This document shows, in pieces, positions 37,095-44,230 of a stretch of 64,000 nt of DNA. Origin of the DNA: Burkholderia stabilis (GTDB lineage Bacteria; Pseudomonadota; Gammaproteobacteria; Burkholderiales; Burkholderiaceae); NCBI RefSeq assembly GCF_001742165.1, contig NZ_CP016442.1:248001-312000 (forward strand), read 5' to 3'. Under the pieces are notes generated by a model that was not told the DNA's origin, did not search any database, and was given only the letters and a program-made list of their open reading frames with translations. The position numbers were made by a program, and so were the translations under genes. The number at the start of each line of letters is the position of its first letter. The first letter of the stretch is position 1.

Positions 37095-37274
37095 ATGAAC
37101 AAGCCGACCTACCGCGCCGCACGGCGTCTCCTCCGGGACAACGGGCGGTACGCGCTGCGCTGGCTCCCGGCCGACGTGGCGGCGGTGATGGACCGCCTGA
37201 TGTTCACGAAGACCCGCGATCCGCTGGCGGACCGGGCGTTCGTGCAGGACTACGACCGCCGGCTGGCGGGCTGA
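37095..37274 (+). CDS. Very small basic protein
   Basis: A 59-codon frame, ATG to TGA, with codon use like its neighbours. It starts MNKPTYRAARRLLRDNGRYA and includes WLPADVAAVMDRLMF and DPLADRAFVQDYDRRLAG. It fits the unit's spacing between 36522 and 37332. The family is unknown. Confidence 0.5.
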   Translation: MNKPTYRAARRLLRDNGRYALRWLPADVAAVMDRLMFTKTRDPLADRAFVQDYDRRLAG

Positions 37275-37331
37275 ACGACACCGGGACCCGCACGCTACGG
37301 TTTGACGGGTCCCACCGAACGGAGAAGAACG

Positions 37332-37955
37332 ATGGACCACCTGACGACGAAATACGCCCCCGCCGAGCGCGTGGCGGCGGTGGTGCGCAGCACGGGGTGC
37401 ACCGACCAGCAGGCGATTGACGAGCTGATCGCCGAGGAGGGCAGCACGGCGGACGCGGTGCTGAATCTCAACAGCATGACCACCGACGAGGCGACCAAGC
37501 CCATGAAGACGTTCGACATCACCATGACCGTCAAGGTGACGGACCCAAAAGCCCTGCTCGAGGCCGCCATCGCCAGCGCGATGCGCCCGGGCCCGACGGG
37601 GCAGATGTTCTACGCGAGCCCGGAGGCGGCGCGCGAAGAACTGACCGAGGAGGACGGCACGCCGAACTTCGAGGCGTGCATCCAGGAGCTACTGGACCCG
37701 GGCGTGTCGCCGGCGGGGCTGAACATCGAGGAGTGCACCGTCGAGGCGTGGGACGTGCCGCAGGATCAGCCGGACGGCGAGACCGAAACGACGGGCGCGG
37801 CGGCGCGCACGGGCGACGATCCCCGGCTGATGCCCCGGGCCGACTGGCAGACCCAGTCGCGCGGCAGCAACGACGCGGAATACGAGATCTACAGGACGAA
37901 CGCCGAGTCGCTGGGCTGGCGGGTGAAGTCCTACGACGAGTGGCTCAACAGCTAA
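37332..37955 (+). CDS. Protein with UBA-like N-terminal segment
   Basis: Residues 10-45 (RVAAVVRSTGCTDQQAIDEL, then EEGSTADAVLNL) have the three-helix UBA pattern with a TGC loop and an end AV-x-x-L, as in UBA and EF-Ts N-terminal domains. Residues 60-135 form an unknown domain, followed by an acidic linker and a short C-terminal WRVKSYDEWL segment. Function is unknown. A TACGGT before the ATG is a possible -10. Confidence 0.55.
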   Translation: MDHLTTKYAPAERVAAVVRSTGCTDQQAIDELIAEEGSTADAVLNLNSMTTDEATKPMKTFDITMTVKVTDPKALLEAAIASAMRPGPTGQMFYASPEAAREELTEEDGTPNFEACIQELLDPGVSPAGLNIEECTVEAWDVPQDQPDGETETTGAAARTGDDPRLMPRADWQTQSRGSNDAEYEIYRTNAESLGWRVKSYDEWLNS

Positions 37956-38031
37956 CCCCAGGCCGTGCCCAGGCACGGCCCGTCCCCGCACGCTACGGTT
38001 TGACGGGGACGACCACCACCAGGAGAAACCG
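37956..38031 (+). promoter_or_regulatory. Palindrome and possible promoter before 38032
   Basis: Palindrome GTGCCCAGGCAC 37965-37976, then CGCACGCTACGGTTTGACGG, a 20-bp sequence also present just before 37332. TACGGT is a possible -10 box in both places. Confidence 0.5.
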
Positions 38032-38352
38032 ATGACGACCAACAGCGCCAAACGCCTGCCGGACGGCACGTACGCGATCCAGATGTACGTGCTCGCGACG
38101 AACGCCGAGGGCAAGATGCAGTTCCACCTGACGTGCCTGCGGGGCGTCCCGGAGGAGGACCTGATCGCCGAGAAGCACCACCTGCGGGCGGTGCAGAGCG
38201 CGCACGAGGCGGGCCTGACGGGCACGTTCATGGTGTTCGACCAGAACGAGCCGGCCGCGGCACAGCTTGCGGTGCTGGCGCGGCACCAGCAGATGGCCGG
38301 TGGCCCCTTGCTGGACCCCAGCCTCTACGTGGACGCGGTCTGGTCCACCTGA
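38032..38352 (+). CDS. Paralogue of the 36522 C-terminal domain
   Basis: The 106-residue protein lacks the low-complexity N-terminus of the 36522 protein but shares its domain in order: YAIQMYVLATNAEGKMQFHL, then AEKHHLRAV, then FMVFDQNEPAAAQLAVLARH. The kept core suggests a common binding role. AGGAGAAA precedes the ATG. Confidence 0.6.
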   Translation: MTTNSAKRLPDGTYAIQMYVLATNAEGKMQFHLTCLRGVPEEDLIAEKHHLRAVQSAHEAGLTGTFMVFDQNEPAAAQLAVLARHQQMAGGPLLDPSLYVDAVWST

Positions 38353-38365
38353 TCGGAAGCATCCG

Positions 38366-38385
38366 GCGGCCGGGCGACCGGCCGC
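38366..38385 (+). other. Hairpin with GNRA loop after 38352
   Basis: GCGGCCGG-GCGA-CCGGCCGC: a perfect 8-bp stem with a GCGA tetraloop. Confidence 0.65.
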
Positions 38386-39011
38386 TACCAGGTCCCGGTG
38401 CGGGTGGGCCCTGGCAGCGGGGGAGCGGAACGCGGGGCGTCCCGCCAACGTCAACACCGCCCGGGGAACCGGGCACGGAACGGCAGGCCTTCGGCCTCGA
38501 TCGCGGGCACGACGTCATCCCTTGGGCGAGGGCGCGTGAGCGAGCTGCAGGGGCCTCCGGCCCCGGGTGTTTCCCTCGGGTCCGGCACCACCCTCGGACG
38601 GGTCCTCGTTCGGCTCGCCCAGCATGACGGCATGCCCGTCCAGACGTCAGCGCTCGCGCGTCGCAAGGCGTTGCGCCGTGCCTGGGCACGGCTTGGCACC
38701 ACCACCCCGACCAGCTTTCCACCGTGACCACGCACGGGCGCACGACCACGGCGTTACGGCATCGCGACGCGTTCCCACGCTGGGTGCGGGTCCATTCCCC
38801 TGTTGCGCGACCGCTCCCTTTTCGCCTCCCGACCGACGTGTAGCCCAGCCCGTTCCCCTGTCGGGGCAAGGCACCGCTGGCGCTCGTCGTCCTCTCCCGT
38901 TCCCTTCGGGCATGCGGCATCCGGCGACGGCCTGGCCCCGGGTCCCGGGCTGGGCTTTTTCCACGTCACGGCGAAAACGGGAAGCAGAACCCACTCAACA
39001 GGAGAGCAGAC
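38386..39011 (+). repeat. Leader repeat copy 3, upstream of 39012
   Basis: No gene. Palindrome GTGCCTGGGCAC 38678-38689. From about 38780 it parallels the leader before 34181; 38913-38948 is identical to 34083-34118, and GGGGCAAGGCACCGCTG is shared upstream of that. Confidence 0.65.
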
Positions 39012-39341
39012 ATGACCCGCACCCAGCAACGCATCGCGACCACGAACGTCCTGGCCCAGGACGTTCCCTTTTCGATCCCGGCTCAACAAAAAGCAGATGT
39101 GGTGAAGCTCGACCGCGACACCTGCCTGCGCTACGACCTGACGGGCGGTCCGGTGTACGTGACGCGCGAGGCTGCAGAAAGCCCCTACATCGAGCAGGCG
39201 CTGGAATGGTTCACGTCATGCCCCGACAGCATCGAGACGGGCATGACGGTGGTCATCGCCCCGGGCCTCGAATGCCTGTTTGGCTTCGATCCGCACGCCT
39301 CGAATCGAGACGCCTTTTTCCTCTACATCTGGAAGAACTGA
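39012..39341 (+). CDS. Hypothetical protein
   Basis: The 109-residue protein is first behind leader repeat copy 3. The sequence (VVKLDRDTCLRYDLTGGPVY, then EQALEWFTSCPDSIETG) suggests a small alpha/beta fold; no family is known to me. CAGGAGAG precedes the ATG. Confidence 0.6.
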   Translation: MTRTQQRIATTNVLAQDVPFSIPAQQKADVVKLDRDTCLRYDLTGGPVYVTREAAESPYIEQALEWFTSCPDSIETGMTVVIAPGLECLFGFDPHASNRDAFFLYIWKN

Positions 39342-39348
39342 CTACCTG

Positions 39349-39368
39349 CCGGGCGCTGCGGCGTCCGG
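39349..39368 (+). other. Intercistronic hairpin with UNCG loop
   Basis: CCGGGCGC-TGCG-GCGTCCGG: an 8-bp stem with one G-T pair and a UGCG (UNCG-type) tetraloop. Confidence 0.65.
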
Positions 39369-39398
39369 TCCATCCTGACCCCTGACGGACCCACGACC

Positions 39399-39737
39399 AT
39401 GACCATCCAGTTCCTCCCCCGCATCACCGTCGAGCTGAACGCCGACGCATGGGACCTCTACGACAACCCGGGGCGCGACGAGGCGGCGCGCACGCTAAAC
39501 ACGGCGGCCGGTGAAGCATTGACCCAGGCCTGGGCCCTGATGGCGGGCCTGCACCCGGTGTCGATCATCGACGCGCACCGCTACGCGTTGGAGCAATGGG
39601 AGCAGGTGGCCGACCGCCTGGACGGCGTGGGCGCGTCCGACACGGAACCCCGTGCGGTGATGGCGACGCTGGCGCGGGACTACCTGCTCGAAAGCCCGGC
39701 CAAGGCGCTGGACCGGCAACGCCGGGCGGCGGGCTGA
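39399..39737 (+). CDS. Hypothetical helical protein
   Basis: The 112 residues are mostly helical (EAARTLNTAAGEALTQAWAL, then ALEQWEQVADRLDGVG). The family is unknown. It is the second gene of the 39012 unit, between two hairpins. Confidence 0.6.
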   Translation: MTIQFLPRITVELNADAWDLYDNPGRDEAARTLNTAAGEALTQAWALMAGLHPVSIIDAHRYALEQWEQVADRLDGVGASDTEPRAVMATLARDYLLESPAKALDRQRRAAG

Positions 39738-39758
39738 TCGCCGGCCCCCAACCATCCA

Positions 39759-39778
39759 CCCGGGGCGTGCTCCCCGGG
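39759..39778 (+). other. Intercistronic hairpin
   Basis: CCCGGGG-CGTGCT-CCCCGGG, a perfect 7-bp stem. Confidence 0.6.
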
Positions 39779-39799
39779 ATTCATTCGAGAACCACGACC

Positions 39800-40036
39800 A
39801 TGACCACCAAAACGACCCGCATCCCCAAGACCCGGACCCTTTACTCGGTCCGCTACTACCGCACCGGCCAGGCCATCGGCACCACCGTCGGGCACAAATG
39901 CCGGCTGGTCCCGCTTCGGATCGCGCGACGCATCGCCCGACGGCTGCGGCGCTGCGGGCTGGAGGTGCAACTGGCGCAGATGGTCGTGCGCGTGACGCCC
40001 GAGCAGGTGGGCTACCTGGAGCGGCGGTACGGGTAG
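39800..40036 (+). CDS. Small basic protein
   Basis: The 78-residue, strongly basic protein (RLVPLRIARRIARRLRRCGL) may bind nucleic acid or the membrane surface. It is the last gene of the 39012 unit. The palindrome 40061-40072 lies just past its stop. Confidence 0.55.
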   Translation: MTTKTTRIPKTRTLYSVRYYRTGQAIGTTVGHKCRLVPLRIARRIARRLRRCGLEVQLAQMVVRVTPEQVGYLERRYG

Positions 40037-40153
40037 GCGTGGATCAGGGGCGGCGGAGCCGTGCCTGGGCACGGCTTGACGAGGACCTGCGCCCATGAGA
40101 GCCTGGTCGTACAGCAGTGGACCGGGGACTCTCCTCCCTCCGATCCGCTGCTC

Positions 40154-40180
40154 GAAGGGCCAGCGAAGCGCTGGCCCTTC
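40154..40180. terminator. Strong terminator hairpin
   Basis: GAAGGGCCAGCG-AAG-CGCTGGCCCTTC: a 12-bp perfect stem just past the end of the minus-strand effector operon. Confidence 0.8.
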
Positions 40181-40189
40181 CCATGGGCG

Positions 40190-41365
40190 CTACGCGGTAC
40201 GTCCCGGCAGGCCCATCCGCCCGAGGAGCTTGTTGGTCAGCTCCTCGATCGCGGCGCGCTCGTCCGTCACCTTCGGGGTCTTGTGCAACTCGACCCACCA
40301 GGCGTTGATCTGGTCCTCGGGCACGTCGAACCGGCGCAGCCATCCTTCGGTGGCCACCACGGTGCTCAGGAGCGGGGCGGTGCTGTCGAGCGTCCCGTCC
40401 TGCAACGTGTCGATCGTGTCGGCCACGATCGGGCGCAACGCCTGGTTCAGGATCACGTACGCGGCCGGGGGCAGGACCGGCTTGCCCGGGCCGTCCGAGA
40501 TCCCGGTCTCCGGTGCGGCACCCGCCTGGATGATCAGGCCGCCATCGCCCAGGGGCTCGCGGATGAACCAATCCGGCGGCAGCGCGAGCGACGACGCACC
40601 GCCGACCTCGCGGACCAGCTCCGCGTCGAGCGCGTTCAGCCAGTCCACGGTTTTGATCCTGGTGTAGAGCTTGCGGACGTTCGAGCGCATGGGGTCGCCC
40701 ACGTCGATCCCGGGCCCGAAGCGGCGCGCGTAGAAATACTCGCTGGCTTCGTTGGGGCGGCGGCCCATCGGGGGCACGTTGACCGCAAACCCGGCGTGAC
40801 CGTGCACGGTGGGCAGGGCCTGGGCGAACGCGTTGAACATCGCCTGGAATCGGGCGGGGCGGTGCACGAGGAACGCGCGGGGCACCGTGAAGGAGACCCC
40901 GTCCAGACCGCGCTTGCGCTCGGCCTTCCAATCGCTCAGCGCGAACACGGTGAAATCGTAGAACCCGGTGGCGAGCTTGTGGTCGGCGCTGGTCATGGCC
41001 ACGGCCAGGGTCTCGTTCGGAGGCACCGACTTGGCCAGGCGCTCGAATCCCGACGGGTCGTAGGCGGTCGGGTCCTCACCCTCCGCGTAGAGCCAGCGCA
41101 GGGGGCCGGTCTTCGACGGTTCCTGGCCGGCGGCCACTTCGCTGGCGTGGTGGTACTCCTCGATCATGGCGCTGTACTGCTCGAAGCAGTTCACCAGGGC
41201 CTTGCGGACCTCGGGGCTGGAACCGTTGCGGAAATACAGGACGCCCCGGACCACCAGCGCGGCGCCGGTGATCCCCTTGCGGTGCGGGGGCTCGTAGAGC
41301 CCGTAGGGCATGGTGTCCGCGCGGCGCGGATCCTTGGCCCAGGCTTCGATTTGATCGTTCGTCAT
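40190..41365 (-). CDS. DUF3396 protein, probable type VI immunity protein
   Basis: The 391-residue soluble protein shows the DUF3396 pattern: VRGVLYFRNG early, GHAGFAVNVP in the middle, FGPGIDVGDPM and IKTVDWLNALDAELVREVGG. DUF3396 proteins are often encoded beside type VI effectors as immunity proteins. It follows the VRR-NUC gene by 9 bases, so it probably blocks that nuclease. It is the last gene of the operon and ends in a strong terminator. Confidence 0.75.
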   Translation of the reverse strand: MTNDQIEAWAKDPRRADTMPYGLYEPPHRKGITGAALVVRGVLYFRNGSSPEVRKALVNCFEQYSAMIEEYHHASEVAAGQEPSKTGPLRWLYAEGEDPTAYDPSGFERLAKSVPPNETLAVAMTSADHKLATGFYDFTVFALSDWKAERKRGLDGVSFTVPRAFLVHRPARFQAMFNAFAQALPTVHGHAGFAVNVPPMGRRPNEASEYFYARRFGPGIDVGDPMRSNVRKLYTRIKTVDWLNALDAELVREVGGASSLALPPDWFIREPLGDGGLIIQAGAAPETGISDGPGKPVLPPAAYVILNQALRPIVADTIDTLQDGTLDSTAPLLSTVVATEGWLRRFDVPEDQINAWWVELHKTPKVTDERAAIEELTNKLLGRMGLPGRTA

Positions 41366-41374
41366 GGCGTCAAC

Positions 41375-42076
41375 TTACCAGAGGGGAGCGGGGAACGGGG
41401 CAGGGCCTGGCGCGACCGGCGGAAGCGGTGGGCCTCCGGGCGCGTTGCTGCCACCACCGTACAGCTCGTCGAGGTCGGACTGCGGGGCGCGTTGCTTCGA
41501 CGAGGACGTTTGCTTTTCCCCGTCGTCGTCGCCGCACCCGCACTCGGTGGCGCCGAGGTGGGCGAACTTCGAATGGCCGCCCGCGATTTCAACGTAGTCC
41601 GCCTCCTGGTCCGGCCCGTACCGGTCCCCGGGGAACTTCATTTCGACGACCGTCTTGATGTTCGATTGTACGGGCGGCTGGGTCGGGTCGTTGACGATCA
41701 CCACGTCCGGCCGGCGCACGTCCCCGGACTGGTAGGCCTTGCCCTTGCTGGGCCACACGTCCCGGATCCACTGGCGCACGCTCGGGTGCGGCTCGAGCGG
41801 GGCGCTGTCGTCCATGATCGGGGACGGCGGGTCCGTGGTCATGTCGTACGGCTGCTCCGGGCGGTATTCCGTCGGGGCGCCCGTCTCCATCTTGGACACC
41901 TCGTTCGCCAGGCCCAGGCGCTGCTCGACGCACCGCTGGCGCTGGACCCGTCCCGACTTGGTGGCGACGCCGATCTGCCGGCACTTGCAGAACGTGCGGC
42001 AGAGGACCTCGCGGTCCTTCGGGGAGAGGCGGGACGCGCTGGCCCCGACCTGCGTGGTCTGGCCTTCCGGGCTCAT
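41375..42076 (-). CDS. VRR-NUC nuclease, probable type VI effector
   Basis: Residues about 120-175 carry the VRR-NUC (PD-(D/E)xK-like) core: RRPDVVIVNDP with the Asp, TVVEMKFPGD with the E-x-K pair, and QEADYVEIAG with the Gln. The N-terminus has a Cys cluster (LCRTFCKCRQ) and the tail is Pro/Gly-rich. VRR-NUC proteins cut structured DNA, and some are type VI effectors. Between a PAAR gene and a DUF3396 gene that role is likely here. The N-terminal 115 residues may adapt it to the PAAR spike. Confidence 0.75.
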   Translation of the reverse strand: MSPEGQTTQVGASASRLSPKDREVLCRTFCKCRQIGVATKSGRVQRQRCVEQRLGLANEVSKMETGAPTEYRPEQPYDMTTDPPSPIMDDSAPLEPHPSVRQWIRDVWPSKGKAYQSGDVRRPDVVIVNDPTQPPVQSNIKTVVEMKFPGDRYGPDQEADYVEIAGGHSKFAHLGATECGCGDDDGEKQTSSSKQRAPQSDLDELYGGGSNAPGGPPLPPVAPGPAPFPAPLW

Positions 42077-42107
42077 TCCCCGGGCGCCGACCCCGGGGCG
42101 TACCCGG

Positions 42108-42629
42108 TCATGCCTCGGTCCCCGGCTGGTGGAACGACAGGGACGAGGCCTGGTGCCCTTCGAGCCAGTCGGTGAACCCGTTGGCGTCGGTCGTACCCTG
42201 AACCACCCGACCGTCGGAGGCGGTGACGGTGTAGGGATGGCCGGCGAGCGGCTGGCGGGTGGCGTCGTCGATCACCTGGAAGCGTCCGCGCTGGGTGGCG
42301 TCCTGGCTGGCCTGCGACAGTACGCTCTTGCCCCCGCCGATGGACCCGCCCGGACCGCTGGTCGGGTCCGCCGTGGCGGTGCTCTGGCTGGCGATGAGCG
42401 ACGCCCCGCAGGCGGTGGTGTCGCCTTCGGAGGCGACGGGGCGACCGTCGAACGTCATGCCCAGGTTTTTCACCCCGACGATGGGGTAGATCCCGCCGCA
42501 CTTCGGGCACGACACCTTGTCGCCGAGCAGGGCGAGGGGCCGCCCGTCGACCTTGTTGGTGGGCGTGCAGGCGAGAACACGCCCGCCGTGCGAGGTGGTG
42601 TCCCCCTCGCGGATGAACGCAAAACCCAT
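42108..42629 (-). CDS. PAAR-domain spike protein
   Basis: Residues 1-95 form a PAAR domain: GFAFIREGDTTSHGGRVLAC, VSCPKCGGIYPIVG, MTFDGRPVASEGDTTACGA. PAAR proteins sharpen the type VI VgrG spike and carry effectors. Residues 110-173 look like a small beta-rich extension (FQVIDDATRQPLAGHPYTV, then GFTDWLEGHQA), probably a cargo-binding transthyretin-like part. It is the first gene of the operon, with GAGGT before the ATG. No VgrG or other type VI gene is in the window, so the chromosomal system would be used. Confidence 0.88.
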   Translation of the reverse strand: MGFAFIREGDTTSHGGRVLACTPTNKVDGRPLALLGDKVSCPKCGGIYPIVGVKNLGMTFDGRPVASEGDTTACGASLIASQSTATADPTSGPGGSIGGGKSVLSQASQDATQRGRFQVIDDATRQPLAGHPYTVTASDGRVVQGTTDANGFTDWLEGHQASSLSFHQPGTEA

Positions 42630-42778
42630 GCCGCATACCTCCCTTCCGTTTGGTCGGAGGAATGTAGCACAGCGGGTTTTCCCCGAGCCAGCCTGTCAAC
42701 GTTGACAGGTGTCGGGGCGGTGTGGGAAGGTCCGGACCGCAGCGCGAACGGGCCCGTGAGGGCTGCTGCAGCGTGATG

Positions 42779-42801
42779 AAGGCCGGCCTTGCGCCGGCCT
42801 T
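42779..42801. terminator. Terminator-like hairpin
   Basis: AAGGCCGGC-CTTGC-GCCGGCCTT between the PAAR operon start and the end of the SRAP gene; the T-run is short, so strength is uncertain. Confidence 0.6.
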
Positions 42802-42807
42802 TGTCCG

Positions 42808-43503
42808 TCAATCGTCGATCGGATCGTTGAACGTGGGGCTGTCGTTCCCGCCACCGCTGCGATTCATCCCGGGCGTCACCTTGTGCCAGCGGAACGCTTC
42901 CGAGGGCTTCACGGCGTTGTTCGCCAGGTGTACGGCTTCGTCGTAGGTGGTGGCGGGGTCGAGCCACACCTTCGCCTCCTCCAACGTGAGGACCAGGGGG
43001 CGGCGATCGTGGATGTCGCCCAGCAGGCCAGACGCGGCGTCGGTGACGATCACGAACCCGTCGACCACGCCCGGCGTGCTGGGCGGTGGGGCACCTTCGC
43101 GCACGCTGGACAGACCGGCGAAATACGTGGGTGGGCCGTCCGCCGTCTGGATGAACCACGGCTGCTTGCGGCCTGGGTCACCGGTCCACTCGTAGTAGCC
43201 GTCGCAGGGCACGAGCACGCGGTGGGCCTTCCACATCCATTTCCAGGCGGAACTGGACGCCTTGTCCAAGCGTGCGTTGATCAGCATTTTCTGCTTGCGC
43301 TCGACCGCCCAGGCGGGGCGGTAGCCCCAGGTTTGCAGACGTGGGCCGTCGGGGGTGATGACCGGCTGCTGGCTCCCGGGGGACACGTTCCAGCTCGGCC
43401 GGAAGATGTCCGCGTGCCCGCGCAGGCGTGGATCGTTCTCGTCCGTCGCGAGGGGCACCACGTAGAAGAGGTCGCCCTGACCTCGGCTGTACCGTCCGCA
43501 CAT
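42808..43503 (-). CDS. yedK: SRAP (YedK/HMCES-type) abasic-site protein
   Basis: SRAP proteins cross-link to abasic sites in single-stranded DNA and protect them. Catalytic Cys2 follows the initiator (MCGRYSRG), NVSPG and the NARLDKASSSAWKWMW block are present, VPCDGYYEW holds the conserved Glu, and PLVLTLEEAKVWLDP closes the fold. The AGGAGG site fixes the ATG at 43503, as removal of Met to expose Cys requires. On a conjugative element it may guard incoming single strands. Confidence 0.9.
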   Translation of the reverse strand: MCGRYSRGQGDLFYVVPLATDENDPRLRGHADIFRPSWNVSPGSQQPVITPDGPRLQTWGYRPAWAVERKQKMLINARLDKASSSAWKWMWKAHRVLVPCDGYYEWTGDPGRKQPWFIQTADGPPTYFAGLSSVREGAPPPSTPGVVDGFVIVTDAASGLLGDIHDRRPLVLTLEEAKVWLDPATTYDEAVHLANNAVKPSEAFRWHKVTPGMNRSGGGNDSPTFNDPIDD

Positions 43504-43575
43504 CGCACGACCTCCTGGGGGCACCGGTTCAGCCGACAGGGTAACGCGCTCGCGCCGGTGCTGCGCGGGTCGGGC

Positions 43576-44025
43576 TCAGTCCCGGGCGGGGTCCTTCTCT
43601 TTTTTCAGGAGCGCCGCCAGGTGGTGGGCGGATTTCAGGACGATCGCGCGCTGGGCCGGGGCCAGCCCTTTCAGCGAGGCGATGAGGGTGCGGGCTTCGT
43701 CGGTGGGGTGCACCGAGGCGGAGGTCAGGATTTCCTCGATCGGGACGTCGAGGACGTCGCAGAACATGACCAGCCGTTCGATGGACATGGCGACCTTCGA
43801 GCCTTCGAGGCGCGAGACGCTTTCCTTTTCCAGACCGAGCTTGTCGGCGAGCACCGCTTGGGTCCAGCCGCGGGCGCGACGAACAGCGGCCAGCCGCTGA
43901 CCGATCCCCTGGACCATTTCCTTGGTGCTCCGCTCGTCAACCGCCTTAGCCAAACCAGAATCTCCCACCACGTCATCGGATGACGTGAAGTGTGGCGTCT
44001 GGCCGGGCGTTTGTAGATGACCCAA
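43576..44025 (-). CDS. XRE-family transcription regulator
   Basis: An HTH of the lambda-repressor type spans about residues 40-95 (IGQRLAAVRRARGWTQAVLA, then LGLEKESVSRLEGSK and MSIERLVMFCDVLDV). The C-terminal 50 residues are helical. The frame opens with TTG at 44025; GTG codons near 43970 are alternatives. An imperfect palindrome (44091-44102) lies upstream. It could regulate the element, but its target cannot be read from sequence. Confidence 0.75.
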   Translation of the reverse strand: MGHLQTPGQTPHFTSSDDVVGDSGLAKAVDERSTKEMVQGIGQRLAAVRRARGWTQAVLADKLGLEKESVSRLEGSKVAMSIERLVMFCDVLDVPIEEILTSASVHPTDEARTLIASLKGLAPAQRAIVLKSAHHLAALLKKEKDPARD

Positions 44026-44230
44026 ACTGTAACTGATGACACAGTCTGCATTTTAGGGGCTATTGGGACGAAAAAAAGGTGCAGAAACCCGTACCCTGGC
44101 ACGGGCGGCCGAATCGGGCGGGGGTGGGGGCGGTGAACCGGCCCTACGGTCGGGTCCGGTTCACGCGGGCGAGGTGGTCAGCCGGTGGGGCGAAGGTGCC
44201 CTGGCACAGGTTGCCGGCGGCGTGGTGGAG
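44026..44230. promoter_or_regulatory. Region between XRE and lipoprotein genes
   Basis: It has GTACCCTGGCAC at 44091-44102 (one mismatch to the palindrome) and GTGCCCTGGCAC at 44197-44208. An AT-richer stretch near 44030-44080 probably holds the XRE promoter. Confidence 0.5.
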
